64,000 bases of DNA from Athripsodes cinereus (taxonomy: Eukaryota; Arthropoda; Insecta; Trichoptera; Leptoceridae), in the NCBI GenBank assembly GCA_947579605.1, contig OX388309.1, forward strand, positions 21,767,071-21,831,070, written 5' to 3'. Position 1 is the stretch's first letter. Every line of letters begins with the position of its first letter. The notes beneath the pieces are model-generated. The model was not told where the DNA came from, did no database searches, and saw nothing but the letters and a program-made list of their open reading frames with translations. The translations under genes were made by a program, and so were the position numbers. Of this stretch, positions 11,005-22,850 are shown piece by piece.

Positions 11005-13500
11005 GTAAGTACACACATAAGTTTTAAATCCATTTTTACATTAAAACTATTAACTACGATATATTAGGTGATGTAATATCAGACATAATATTTTTTCTAC
11101 TTCATTTTTCGTAGACTATTTTGAAAGTATTTATATCAAAATCCATTTTGCTTATTTCTCTTCCATGATAAGTACTAAGGAAATAGACTTTTAAATTCAT
11201 CAAATATAATTTGAAGTAGTATTTACCTAAATAATGACTCAATGTCAATAACTTCCGTAAATATAAAATACGATTTAATTTGCCATTCCTCGTGACCATT
11301 CATTCAATCATAATAATCTGACATAGGTTTATTACGCTTCCTAGTACCTACACAGTTTGCATGAGCTAACAATGTAGACAGTTCGCGTACTTTACCGTTA
11401 TACAATCTGTCCATCAATGAGACAACAAATAGGTACTCGTTATGTGTACTTGCAATGAAACGGAGCATAAAAGATTAACGTTAAGTTAATCCCAATTTTT
11501 AAACTTTTTAAAAGCTTCTGTTTAATTCTGTTTATTAGGTTCTGGCATTCCAAAACTCACTGTGGGATATGCCTTGATGATATATGTATTTGTATCATAG
11601 ATAGATAGACTTTTTGCGTTGGAGATCTTTATAACTTGTATTAACTTTTAGAATTGACTTAAACTTTCAGAAATTCGACGTATAATTAACTTATCATTTC
11701 GTTCACAAATTGACGGTAAACCAAGATCGATTTTTGATTAACGGTTTCTTACTTCGCTTACGATGATATAATAAATTATATGCGCTATACAAGGAGACAT
11801 ATCAATTCAACTTACGTAGCTATAGCAGACAGTACAAGACTTAATAAGTTAATTGTATGAATACTGTTAGGTCATGTCACCACATAGTGGGATGAATCTC
11901 TCCGCTTAAGTAATGTAATGTAAAGATAATATAACATGTTTAAACTTTATGGTAAACGTATTTACAAGTATGATAATGTTGTATACGGTCGCATATAATG
12001 ATAGCTAATGATACTATAGGTAATACATAGTGGTATAGGTTAAGTTATATTCTTCAACTTTCACTGTCAAAAGTCATCTCAATACAGCCTCCAGTCAGCA
12101 CGTTTGGATCGTCATCACATCGATAAAACAAATTTTATCAAAAGAATGTTAAACTCTATTATAACAACGAAAAACCACTAAGACTTAACGTTATTAAATA
12201 AAATGTATATTAAGATTTCATCTAAATCTTATTATTGTTTTATTGAAACACGCAAGGCATTATGATTGGCACGATCCACAACAATCTGAATGTCGCATTG
12301 TTTAAAATAACTTTATTGCAATATAATTTCTTATTTAATTTTCTACTTTATAAACTTTAAATAATAAGTGTCACTACATATCCACTTAAATAACTAATTG
12401 AAATTTACCATTGTGACATTGAATAATAGTATATACACATTTACTGGTTTATAGTACATAAAGTAACAATGAAATAATGACGAAAAATATGTAGAATTTT
12501 GTAGCAGTGCCAACAAGAATATAAGATTACTATATATTAGATTACTATATTGCTATTTTTTTAATACTAAGAATTTTCATTTATTAACACATTAAACAAT
12601 AATAAAGTTTCCTGCGATGTCATCTGACGGATACGTCAGAATTCAATTAATAAATTTGACTCAATTTACACAAACTGCTGTTGAATGTTAAAATATGCCT
12701 AAGTACTTAGTGTTTCCAATACGTCTTCTTAAATGGACCTTAAACAGAAAATTAATCAATAAATTATATTGTAAATTTAATATAAAAACGAACATTTATA
12801 AAATTCCAGCTCATTGCATTCTTTTTTTTTCTGTTGACAAGTCATGTTAATTACCAAACGTATCCTACATGATATAAAATATTTTAAATAAATTTAAAAT
12901 GTCTTACTGTATGAAATAAATTATATTTTAATTTGCACAATAATAATGATAATGTTGAATCCACCATGAGCAATATTACAAATAAAAGAAATATTAAAAA
13001 AAAATATCTAGGTACACAATACTTAGGAAGACTCAATAATCAATCGTTAGTTTCTCAATGATAAATAAATATTTATCGACCCTGAAGATGCTCAGAGAAA
13101 CATAATCGAAACGTAGGAAGAGGTATAATTCATCAAGGTTCGTTGCAATAATTCTACAAATCTACCTCCTACACGAGCTATTATTAACACTTCTCATAAT
13201 AAACGTTATGTTATTGTTAGTTCTCGTTTAGCGAAGATTTGCCATTTTCAACATGTCACAATTCAACTAATTAACATATATTAATATTAAATAATTATTA
13301 AGAATTATTTCCGCGACAACTTTCTCCACCTCTAGTCAATGCTCAACAATAAGAACAAATAATATGCCGTTTTGCCGAAATGACTGTAAGATTATCGCAT
13401 AACCAAATTATTAAATTTGTAAGTAGATACGTAATACATTTTCTCTAATATGAGAAGATTATGAAAAGAGCTCCAGACAAATAATTTGTAAGCTACTATT

Positions 13501-13600
13501 ATACAAGTGGGGTAGCCAGCAGACGAGGTGCATGCAATAAACATGCAAGTCAACCTCTCCGTGTCAACAACAAATTAGGACACTCAGACAGATGTAATTG
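13501..13600 (-). repeat. Family C fragment, left arm of an inverted pair
   Basis: Antisense: CAAGTGGGGTAGCCAGCAG, then ATGCAATAAACATGCAAG and CTCTCCGTGTCAAC. Immediately followed by a sense fragment at 13602-13715. Confidence 0.75.
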
Positions 13601-13601
13601 T

Positions 13602-13715
13602 CTCATTTTTATATTAGCATAGAGCGGATGATCTGTATACTCATTATACACGTTTAAGTGTACTGGCTATATTACTTGTGGAAGATCCCGTGATGTTGTA
13701 GTATACTAATAAAGG
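13602..13715 (+). repeat. Family C fragment, right arm of an inverted pair
   Basis: Sense, diverged: GTCTCATTTTTATATTAGCA, GGCTATATTACTTGTGG and CCCGTGATGTTGTAGTATA. Confidence 0.65.
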
Positions 13716-13868
13716 AGATGAATGCTTTTTGTGATTGTATATATGTTTCAGTATGATTGATATGTTTGTGAGATGTTTGCCCTAGAACAGGTTATACCTA
13801 GTTGGGCAGCATCAATGAAAATATGTATAAGATTTGTAATTTATTGGTGTAATAAAATAAAAAAATAA
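13716..13868 (+). repeat. LINE 3' tail fragment
   Basis: Contains TTGCCCTAGAACAGG and TTGGGCAGCATCAATG followed by AATAAAATAAAAAAATAAAA. It has the layout of the LINE tails elsewhere in the window, but the family was not identified. Confidence 0.4.
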
Positions 13869-14042
13869 AATACTTAATATAGAAGCATTGTTATATCGAT
13901 TGAATAATAAATAAACGAGGAAAGGTAATAAAGGGCCTTTGTGTCAAATAAATCTTTTATAATAAGAATCAAATTTATCATTTCCTCATAAAATTAATTT
14001 ATTGTTTACCTTTATCAAGGGATTAGTAGTACAAATTGATGA

Positions 14043-14158
14043 CTACTACTACTACTACTATACCATCACGGCATATCCCACAAGTGGGGTAGCCAGCAGA
14101 CCAGCTGCATGTAAGAAACATGCAAGCTGTCTTCTTCGTGCCAATATAAAATTAAGAT
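14043..14158 (-). repeat. Family C, 5'-truncated copy with (TAC)n tail
   Basis: Antisense. The tail reads (CTA)6 before ACCATCACGGCATATCCCAC. Exact 7-bp duplication TTGATGA at 14036-14042 and 14159-14165. Confidence 0.88.
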
Positions 14159-14212
14159 TTGATGAAGGGCAATTTATTTTATTTTGAATTGAATAAAAGA
14201 TTTATTCATTCA

Positions 14213-14323
14213 TATTATCATGCCACTCCCACGGGTGGGGTAGCCAGCGGATGAACTGTAAGTAATTAACATTCAAATAGTCCTCTCCGTGCCAATAGTA
14301 TTAAAGACATTCTGAAGAGATTT
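14213..14323 (-). repeat. Family C fragment
   Basis: Antisense 3' half, 55 bp from the previous copy: CATGCCACTCCCACGGGTGG, GGTAGCCAGCGGATGAAC and CTCTCCGTGCCAATAG. Confidence 0.75.
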
Positions 14324-15342
14324 AAAAATATTCTATATTTCCTGATTTAAAAATATTCTATATTTTTCAGCCTCGAGCAGCACAATCTTACATTTTTACT
14401 TGGATAATTTTATAAGCCCACTAATGTTTCCTACGCCAATTTTATACCCAACGATTTCCATTTCAGGATTTAACGCGTCTTTCTTCTTACCATCTTTTTA
14501 TTGTGTGACAATTTTTAACAATTTTAGTTTGATGACTTCAATGATAATTTTTATCAGTGAAAATTTATTTATCTCAAATATTTTTAGTAGAGTCTTTTGA
14601 CTAAAGAAAATATGAATAAGGCCTTACAATCGCAGTACTCCATTTCATCATAACCTCACCTTAAATAATTAAATATTTGGTTCGCCGCTGCAATATTTAT
14701 CAATATTAATTACTCATACAATTCATTGACATTAACCAATAGGCATATGATTGCATTTGAATAAAGTCTTAAATATATAGATAAGCTATAAACAAAGTAT
14801 TGCAATAATTTTACATACAGACGTGCCTCGTAAAAATTAATATACAAACAATAATAAATATAAAAAATAACATTATCATCATGTGACCTCATTGTCTTGG
14901 AATTTTATTGTACAAAACTTTAATCGTAATATTGCGCATCTTAAAATAATTAACATATGAAATATATTATTACTATTAATATGAAAAAGAAGCAAACGTG
15001 ATCTTTATTGTAAATCAAAAGGTCATATTATTATTTTATTATTATTTTAATTCTTTGCAATGAAATAATACATCAAACAAATAAATAGTTCTAAGACGAG
15101 TAATCGTTTTCTAATTAGTTCTTCGTAGGTACATTACGGTTTATCAAAGCTAACGTACATTATCAATGATATGTGATGATTAATTGTGCACATTTATACA
15201 GTTGATAAAATAAATTAAATTATAATTTCAACAGAAGTTTGCTACGAATTAATTTATTTTTGATGCTTAAAGATAATGGTCTTCATAAAAATATATATCT
15301 CTCAAGCATTTTAAAATATACAAAGTTATTGAAGGACTCAGC

Positions 15343-15560
15343 GTCCACCCAGATACAGCAGAAGCCTAGAGACTTCCATTAATCCAAAATCCATTTATTT
15401 GAACTTTTATATAAAGTTATACATTGAAGAAGACCCACCCGGATAGCGCAGAAGTCTGGGGACTTACATTTATCCGAATTCTACACTACACAAATTTTGT
15501 CCACACCGGAGGCGCCTTAGTGGGCAGCCTCAGGGGCTGGTCGGCCAAAGTTATATAAAA
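15343..15560. repeat. Two diverged copies of a ~47-bp segment plus GC-rich block
   Basis: CCACCCAGATACAGCAGAAG (15355) and CCACCCGGATAGCGCAGAAG (about 15436) begin two related segments. They are followed by a GC-rich stretch GGAGGCGCCTTAGTGGGCAG at about 15507. Source unknown; possibly part of an unidentified mobile element. Confidence 0.45.
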
Positions 15561-17084
15561 GTTCACAAAAGCTTTGTATGTGTAGTAGCTTGTCGTGCAC
15601 TAATGTCTTCTATAATGATTGGGATAAATGACACTGAAATCCGATGAACTTTGCAAAGACCTGAATTCGATATTTTTGTACAAAATACAAAAGAGACACG
15701 GTAGCCATGATTGAATCGTGTTGTAGGAGTTCAATGATAGTTTGCCAAAAAAATAAGTTAATTTTTCGCTCCCAAGGCTTTCAAGGGTCAATAAAGTCAA
15801 TCAATCTTTTGAAACCATACACAGTTTCTATGCAAAAAATATTAAAAAAAACTACATTAAATTACTCGGAGTGGAGAAGGCTCTGTTATTAATTATTATG
15901 TAGAATATGTAAAATACACGTAAATACTAAATAAAAGTTATTAAAGAAGGTACTTATACAATTTCTTTATCCGCCTCTTCAAATTATTACAAGTTTTATA
16001 ACCACTTATGTTCGTAAATATATGACACCAGAACATGAAAACATCAAAGTTGCGCTTTTTTCATTCATCTTAAAAAAATTCGAGACAAAAGACATTCTTA
16101 AAAATTATTCTACTAAACCAGCTTGATATGAAAAAAAACAAGATAAATTATTTGCAAAGATCATATCAACAGCTGCCTAGGTACCATCATTAGTATTTTT
16201 GGAATACAATTTTCGTGTTGAAAACTGGATTTTTCACCTCCTCAAAACTTACCAACCAACAATCTTAGACGCATAATTCAAATCTGTTGTGCTCTTTGAT
16301 TAAAATGCGATAATTTAATTTTACCTCATTTTTCGAAATTAGGTAATAACTAAAAATAAAACAGCTTTGATAATAATGTAATGTTGGTAATATAATATAA
16401 ATAATAAAACAAAATGTAAATGATTTCAAACCACTCAATATAATTTTAATATTATATGGATATTTATGCTACGCGACATTATCATTAGCGAGGCTTTATT
16501 GTCTTTGAAATTTAGAGAAAAACCTGTTTTCTACTCAACATCCTTATGTATCTGAGATAAACATCTATAAATTATAGTAAACTAATAATAAGTTGGAGTA
16601 TAAAATTACATAATATTATTTTCTGAAGAAAACTCTATTGCAACCTGTTTTGGATTATCTATAAAATCCTAAAGTTACGTCAAAATATCTGTGTTAAGTA
16701 TTTACCTATTACTTTTACTTTATTTGTATAAATCTATATGTTATTCACTTCGTATAAGGTTATTAATTTAATAGGTTGTTAGTTCACTATATAAACGTTA
16801 TGTTAATGGAGACATCTTCAATAAAATGCTTAGATAAGTCCATTTTGATTTTTTATCACCGTCTTATCTATTGAATAATTTCTTATCAAGCAGTGAAACT
16901 ATTAAATATGCGTGTATAGAAAAATATTACTCTGAGAAGAATATGACACAATTTTTAATGATGAAGTGTTAGCAGTTAGCATGCATTTACATTTATACAA
17001 ATAGTAAATATTTGACATCTAACAATGCCGACACATTTTGACACATCATATCCATCTAACAATGCCGTTTCGAGATCTACCACG
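15561..17084. other. AT-rich intron sequence, nothing recognised
   Basis: No repeat family shared with the rest of the window and no coding signal. The two opposed open frames near 15600-15890 overlap each other and look like chance. Confidence 0.5.
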
Positions 17085-17180
17085 AGTAACGTCGTCAGCA
17101 AAATAGCTGTCTACAACAAACACATACGTCGTTCTCCTCGTGCCATTTAAAAGATATTCAGGATGGGTATGACACCTTAT
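17085..17180 (-). repeat. Family C fragment, diverged
   Basis: TCGTTCTCCTCGTGCC and TTCAGGATGGGTATGACACC match the middle of the antisense element. Weak. Confidence 0.4.
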
Positions 17181-17593
17181 TAAGAATACTTAGGAGATCG
17201 GGAAAAGAGTACGTACATTTTTTCTAAAATTAGGTACCGTGGTTCCTCACGTAGGTAATGTCGGAGATATTATTACACATTCCACATAAAAACAGTGGTT
17301 TTGATCTATCTAATAGAGTAATGAAACATTTTAAGCTTTCGAAAAAATGTAGGTACCGGTTTCAGAATTAAATTTCTGAGCATGTGTGCATATTATTAAA
17401 ATTCATATTCAAGAAGATGATATCTTTATCATATTTAATATTGCAATTTCATCAGTAGAAGGGACCAGAGAAAGATTTCACAATTATTGTAAGGAAATTA
17501 CACAACACACTATGATAAACGTCTATGGTTTTCAATGGCCGTACGTGATTAAATTTTCGCTCCGCGTAAAAACTTGAAAATAAATTTCGAACA

Positions 17594-18286
17594 ATGGCTC
17601 TAGAGCAGGTCAGGAGGATGGAGGAGGTGTTCAAGGCTGAAATGTCTGAATTCAGGACCAAACTTGAAGGTATGCGGCCGCAAACGTCTGAACTCGATAA
17701 GTTGTCGGAAGAGTTTACCCGATTCGCGAACAAAACGAACGATTCCATCTCTAAGTTGAAGGAGAGTCTCAATAAACTGGAGGAGAGGGTTGAAGACCTG
17801 GAATCATCATCCAGGAGTGGGGCAATCCTGATTCACGGACTGCGGGAGGAGCCTGGTGAAAACCTACAGGGACGAGTGGCAGATCTACTAACAACTAAGG
17901 TCGGTGTCCAAGTCAATACTAATAGTCTTTATAATCTATATCGTCTGGGAAGACCAAGTGAGCAGAAGACTAGACCTATAGTGGCTCATTTTGATTCGGT
18001 TGGCTGCCGTAGGGAAGTTCTGTCTAACAGGCGGAAGCTCAAGGGTACAACAACTTTAATTACGGAATTTCTAACCAAGTCACGACTCATGATTTTTAAG
18101 GAAGCTAGAAGAGTGGCGGGATTGAATGCATGGGTCTCACTGGGAAAGATCCTCGTAAAAAAGGAGAACAAAATTATTACCTTAACCACAGCCAAACATC
18201 TGGAGGATTTCATACTGTCAACACAAGCGGCCCCTCAAGATGACACAACCAAAAAGAAGATGAGAACACGCACAACGAAACGTTAA
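17594..18286 (+). CDS. LINE ORF1 protein (coiled coil plus RRM-like nucleic-acid binding domain)
   Basis: 230 residues. Residues 1-75 are charged with hydrophobic residues at heptad spacing (for example ISKLKESLNKLEERVEDLES), indicating a coiled coil for trimer or oligomer formation. About residue 77 onward, AILIHGLREE starts an RRM-like fold, continued by YRLGRPSEQKTRPIVAHF. A C-terminal segment KSRLMIFKEARRVAG...WVSLGKILVKKENK matches the CTD of L1-type ORF1 proteins. These proteins coat LINE RNA and act as nucleic-acid chaperones. The C-terminus is basic (KKKMRTRTTKR). Start chosen at the first in-frame ATG, which has a purine at -3. Its G+C content is well above the surrounding DNA. Not interrupted. 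Confidence 0.82.
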   Translation: MALEQVRRMEEVFKAEMSEFRTKLEGMRPQTSELDKLSEEFTRFANKTNDSISKLKESLNKLEERVEDLESSSRSGAILIHGLREEPGENLQGRVADLLTTKVGVQVNTNSLYNLYRLGRPSEQKTRPIVAHFDSVGCRREVLSNRRKLKGTTTLITEFLTKSRLMIFKEARRVAGLNAWVSLGKILVKKENKIITLTTAKHLEDFILSTQAAPQDDTTKKKMRTRTTKR

Positions 18287-19086
18287 ACATTATTATATAC
18301 CCATATATATTACGCTTTTCACTAAACACTATCACACGTATTTAATATTACATAGTATTTTTTGTATTCATCAATTCTTATATCCATAACGTCCGTTCAA
18401 ATATTTCCATATGCGCCGTTTGTTTACGAGTCAATCTGACAGTTCTAAATTTCAGTCTACCCACTCTTCATTGCCCGCCACTGTACTCGTATTGTTATCA
18501 TTGAAATTTTAATTATTTTTTTCCGTCCATAGATCCATGCCACCTTTTTCTTTTCTCGTAGCGTCATAGACACAGATTAGTAAGTATTATGTTTTCAATA
18601 GAGAATAATGATTTACTGTATGATTTTAACTTATTTAAAATGATAATATTTTATCATAATAACACCTATTTCTTTTCATATCCTTTACATTATTTCTTTG
18701 CTTATACTGTGTAACCTCTTACTTCCTATCCGTTTCTCTTATTTTAATGTTCACAAATGTGTATAACACCTCATCACACTGTATAGAAACAATCTTTTTA
18801 TTTACACATACAACCTTTTTATATATCTACTGCCTGTGAGTTACTCAAATTATTATATTTTTTTTTTTTCTCATATTTTATGATGATTTTGCGTGGTGTA
18901 CTCGCCTATTTTTTTTTGTTTTTTTTTCTGCTGTCGTTGGAGCTAATATTATTTTTATTATACTTGTATATTATAATTCTCATTGTACATAGACATTTTT
19001 TATTTAAGTATTTCTATATTTTTTTTTTATTATTTGTTTTTATATATACTTTTTTTTTTTTTACTCTAATTTTATATTTAGTATTT
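18287..19086 (+). other. Inter-ORF spacer of the LINE, pyrimidine-rich
   Basis: About 800 nt between the ORF1 stop and the likely ORF2 start. It is strongly T-rich, with several runs of 9-11 T between 18859 and 19063. The reading frame of ORF2 stays open back to an ATG at 18880, but the 69 extra residues are almost only Phe, Leu, Ile and Tyr encoded by T-runs, so this is probably non-coding. How ORF2 is translated after so long a spacer is not visible. Confidence 0.6.
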
Positions 19087-22000
19087 ATGTCATCCTCAGA
19101 TGAAGATTCATTCCACTCCCTAATCGACTCTCCTCCCCCTTCCCCTACTCCAAATCCCCTTGATGCTTCTTTTTACTCTAACTATTCTTCTGATGAGTCT
19201 GATAGTATCAATTCTTCAAGGAACTGTCCATCATTAAATGACAATCTCAAATCCGTCTTTCCGATGAAATCTAAGGATTTTCACGTTTGTCACATAAACT
19301 CACAAAGTATCCCTGCCCACTATGATGACCTACTTATGCATTTCTCAGATGTCAACCTCCATGCATTGCTAGTGAGCGAGTCCTGGTTTAAACCATCACT
19401 TCCATCCTCTCAGTTCTTTCTACCAGGATACGAGCTCATTCGCAATGACAGAACTAGTAGGGGAGCCGGTGGCGTATGTGTATACCTGCGTAATGATATT
19501 TCTTTTCAAGTCATTGAACAGTCACCATCTAATTGCGTAGGCGAACCCGAGTACATCTTCCTAAAAATTCGTTTTCATGAAACATCCATGTTACTCGGGG
19601 TCATGTACTGCCCACCTGGCATAAACTATTTCAGTAAACTAGAAAGTATTCTGGAGAATTATATACCGGCCTTCAACGATGTCGTCATTATGGGAGACTT
19701 TAACACGTCTCTCTTAATTGATGACTCTCGTAGCAACCACCTAAAAACTCTTACATATGCCGCTAACCTGAACTTTCTGCCTCTGCAGCCCACCCATCAC
19801 ACTAGTACATCTTCATCATTGATTGACCTCATATTGACATCTGACACCAACAAAATCAGAACCCATGGACAGTTCCCAGCCCCAGCTTTCTCTAAGCATG
19901 ACTTGCTCTATGTCACATACATTGCCAAATGTCCAAAACCCAAACCTTCTTTAATTTCTCTTCGTAGTTTTCGCAGGATAAATAGGGAAACCTTGCTATC
20001 TGATGCGGATAATACCAACTGGGATTGCATATATGACGCTGGCTCTGTCGATGAAAAAGTTGATTTATTTAATGGCTTTCTTCAGGATCTGTGTAATAAA
20101 CATGCTCCACTTCGGCAAGTACGTATTAAGCGTCCACCTGCTCCATGGCTTACTGATGAGATAAAACTTCTGATGAGGAGAAGAGACAGAGCCAAACTCA
20201 GGTATGCTAAATCCCCTTCACCACCCAACTGGGAGTCTTATCGCACTCTCCGTAATCGCTGCAACCAGCTGTGTAGAAATTCTAAACGCGTCCACTTCAA
20301 ACAATTACTCACAAATCGCTCTTCTGCTGACATTTGGAGAGGCCTGAATGCCATGGGAATGGGTCGCCAAGTTGTCCCTGATGCATCTAAATTTATTGAT
20401 CCTAACTGCCTTAATAGGTTTTTTGCTGCCCCACCCTGTGATATTGATGTTGCCACTAAAAATGCTACACTCTCCGGTATTCGGTCCCTACCCCCTGCAA
20501 ACACACCAGTTTTCAATTTCTCACATGCATCGACTGAAACCGTTAGAAGGTATGTTAAATCTATTAAATCTAAGTCAGTCGGAGTGGACGACATTAGTAT
20601 CACTTTTATCACACTTATTATTGACCATATACTCCCCGTACTTACTCATATTGTCAATTGCTCTATGGACTCAGGCTCTTTTCCCTCTTCTTGGAAGAAA
20701 GCATATGTTATACCATTGCCAAAAAAGCCGGTACCTAAAGCCGAAAAAGACTTTCGTCCCATATCTATTCTTCCCATTTTCTCCAAGGTCATTGAAAAAA
20801 TCATTCACTTTCAATTAACCAGCTACCTTACCACACATAATTTATTAACCCAGTATCAGTCTGGTTTTCGAACTGGCCACAGTACTACCACTGCCCTAGT
20901 AAAAGTCACTGACGACATTAGAGGTGCGATGGAAGATAAAAAACTCACACTTCTCTTACTTCTTGACTTCAGTAGCGCCTTTAACTCTGTCGACTTTGAC
21001 ATACTGCTCGCAAGACTCCAACACTTCAATCTTTCAGACATCTCACTCTCCTGGTTTAAGTCCTATCTAAATGACAGACAACAATGTATCAAAACTCAAA
21101 ATAACGAATTGTCTAATTGGCTGTCACTTAGTGCAGGAGTCCCACAAGGTGGAATCCTTTCTCCACTTCTCTTTTCAATCTTCATCAACTCTATAGTTGA
21201 ACATCTCACTGTTAGATGTCACCTCTATGCTGATGATCTCCAAATTTACTCTCACTTCGAGCCGAATCATACCATATCTGCAATCGATCTTATGAATGGC
21301 GAATTAAGTCGCATCTCTCAATGGGCACAGCAAAATGGATTATTACTCAATCCTTCCAAGTCCCAGGCCATTCTTATAGGTAGCTCACGTCTACTCTGTA
21401 AATTAAATATCAACTCCTTACCCCCTCTTCTTCTTGATAATGTTATCATTAAATTATCTGAGAAGGTAAAAAATCTCGGTATTACGTTTGATCAATTTCT
21501 CTCTTGGCGACCTCAAATATCTGAATTAAACCGAAAACTCTTCTACTCCTTACATTCACTAAAGAGACACCAGAACTTTCTCCCAAAACCGACAAAGATC
21601 CTCCTTTCTCAAACCCTTCTCTTACCTCTTCTAGATTATGCGGACGTTGCATATATGGATATTACATCTGAACAAACCATGAAACTAGAACGTCTGCAAA
21701 ACGTCTGCATTAGATTCATTTTCGGTTTGAGAAAATATGATCATATCACTGACTTTAGAAATGAACTTAAATGGCTAACGATGACTCAGCGTCGTCATCT
21801 CCATATTCTCTCTCTTCTTTTCAATGTTCTGAATAATCCTGCTTCACCTGATTACCTCAAGTCCAACTTCACACCCTTGGCATCTCATGGCTTATCTCTA
21901 CGTTCAAGTGGACGCCGTTTGTTAACCATACCTTCACATCACACATCTTTCTTCACTTCTTCTTTCACTACACACGCGGCTAGATTATGGAATAACCTCC

Positions 22001-22089
22001 CACTTCCTATCAGACTAGCTCCAACTATTCTCTCTTTCAAAAGTAAACTGAGGCATCATTACCTTTCCTTAAATAATCCATCTAACTGA
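19087..22089 (+). CDS. LINE ORF2: endonuclease and reverse transcriptase polyprotein
   Basis: 1000 residues from the ATG at 19087 (MSSSDEDSFHSL), preferred over the ATG at 18880 because the intervening residues are low-complexity hydrophobic. An acidic Ser/Pro-rich N-terminus is followed by an apurinic-type endonuclease: CHINSQSI, SESWF, GGVCVYLR, GDFN near residue 203, SLIDLILTS and SKHDLLYVTY (the catalytic His region). The reverse transcriptase follows: RPISILPIFSK, QSGFRTGHST, LLLLDFSSAFNSVD, GVPQGGILSPLLFS and catalytic YADD starting at residue 714. The C-terminal AARLWNNLPLPIR...FKSKLRHHYL is the usual end of CR1-like proteins. The enzyme nicks target DNA and primes cDNA synthesis there. 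All core motifs are present and no stop or frameshift was found. Confidence 0.93.
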   Translation: MSSSDEDSFHSLIDSPPPSPTPNPLDASFYSNYSSDESDSINSSRNCPSLNDNLKSVFPMKSKDFHVCHINSQSIPAHYDDLLMHFSDVNLHALLVSESWFKPSLPSSQFFLPGYELIRNDRTSRGAGGVCVYLRNDISFQVIEQSPSNCVGEPEYIFLKIRFHETSMLLGVMYCPPGINYFSKLESILENYIPAFNDVVIMGDFNTSLLIDDSRSNHLKTLTYAANLNFLPLQPTHHTSTSSSLIDLILTSDTNKIRTHGQFPAPAFSKHDLLYVTYIAKCPKPKPSLISLRSFRRINRETLLSDADNTNWDCIYDAGSVDEKVDLFNGFLQDLCNKHAPLRQVRIKRPPAPWLTDEIKLLMRRRDRAKLRYAKSPSPPNWESYRTLRNRCNQLCRNSKRVHFKQLLTNRSSADIWRGLNAMGMGRQVVPDASKFIDPNCLNRFFAAPPCDIDVATKNATLSGIRSLPPANTPVFNFSHASTETVRRYVKSIKSKSVGVDDISITFITLIIDHILPVLTHIVNCSMDSGSFPSSWKKAYVIPLPKKPVPKAEKDFRPISILPIFSKVIEKIIHFQLTSYLTTHNLLTQYQSGFRTGHSTTTALVKVTDDIRGAMEDKKLTLLLLLDFSSAFNSVDFDILLARLQHFNLSDISLSWFKSYLNDRQQCIKTQNNELSNWLSLSAGVPQGGILSPLLFSIFINSIVEHLTVRCHLYADDLQIYSHFEPNHTISAIDLMNGELSRISQWAQQNGLLLNPSKSQAILIGSSRLLCKLNINSLPPLLLDNVIIKLSEKVKNLGITFDQFLSWRPQISELNRKLFYSLHSLKRHQNFLPKPTKILLSQTLLLPLLDYADVAYMDITSEQTMKLERLQNVCIRFIFGLRKYDHITDFRNELKWLTMTQRRHLHILSLLFNVLNNPASPDYLKSNFTPLASHGLSLRSSGRRLLTIPSHHTSFFTSSFTTHAARLWNNLPLPIRLAPTILSFKSKLRHHYLSLNNPSN

Positions 22090-22850
22090 CAATCCCGTGT
22101 TTCCTTCCTTGTCCTTCATCCCATCCACCTATTCATTTATATATGTATTTTTATGTAGGTATAAGTATTGTATATATATATATTTATTATTATTATTTAT
22201 ATTTTTCTTCTTTTTCATACACTTGTATGTATTGTATATATCAAATTGATGTCAAAAGTGGTTGGTTGGCAGAAATTGCCCACGGCAATAAACCCGCCAT
22301 TTGAAATATTTTTTTTTCAATAAAGTTTTTATTTATTTATTTATTTATAAACAAAATGATGAATATATAAAAGAAAGAATGTATAAATTTACTACGCAAG
22401 TACGTAGTGTCTTTGCACGTATGTGGAGGTAATTGCGAGTGCTTATATTTATTTATTTTTCACAGTACATTGATAACATTCTGCGGGTCGGTATATAAAA
22501 GTTGTTAAGTACGATATATTATAAGTTTGAGTTGTTTGCTCTCAGTAATTTAATGTATGAATTAACCTGAGAAACTTGTTTGCGGTCATCGGTCTATATT
22601 CACTTACTCTTCTTCTCGCCTGAAGCATAGGTATAACACTTATTTAATATAGATGCCTTACAAGTATTATATCGGTAATGTTTTGAAATAAACAGAGTTT
22701 TGTGATTCAGTCTCTTGTGTTCTTTTATGATCGCAAAGTGCCATGAACAAAATATTTTACTAAGCTTTCAAAATGTCTGAGCAAAATTCGTAAGTCTTAA
22801 AATTTCATGTCTATCATTTTATTTTAAAAATACTTACATATTAAATTTAT

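Larger units (their letters stand above)
17594..22347 (+). mobile_element. Non-LTR retrotransposon (CR1-like), both ORFs open
   Basis: Same-strand ORF1 (17594-18286) and ORF2 (19087-22089) are followed by a 3'UTR with a small perfect hairpin (ATTGCC-CAC-GGCAAT at 22272-22286) and AATAAA near 22319. A (TTTA)n tail ends at about 22347. That tail replaces the poly-A of L1 or jockey elements and fits the CR1/Daphne side of the LINE tree. The 5' end could not be fixed; sequence before 17594 gives no clear boundary and no target duplication was found. Lack of stops over 1000 codons of ORF2 suggests a young, possibly competent copy. It sits in the giant intron in the same sense as the host gene. Confidence 0.88.

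Noticed and set aside
13080..13150. Hammerhead ribozyme or Penelope-like element (CTGAAGA ... CGAAAC)
   Set aside because: Core words are present, but no complementary stem II or stem III could be drawn.
18880..19086. Hydrophobic N-terminal membrane segment on LINE ORF2
   Set aside because: The residues come from T-runs in a spacer; the acidic Ser-rich start at 19087 is a better protein start.
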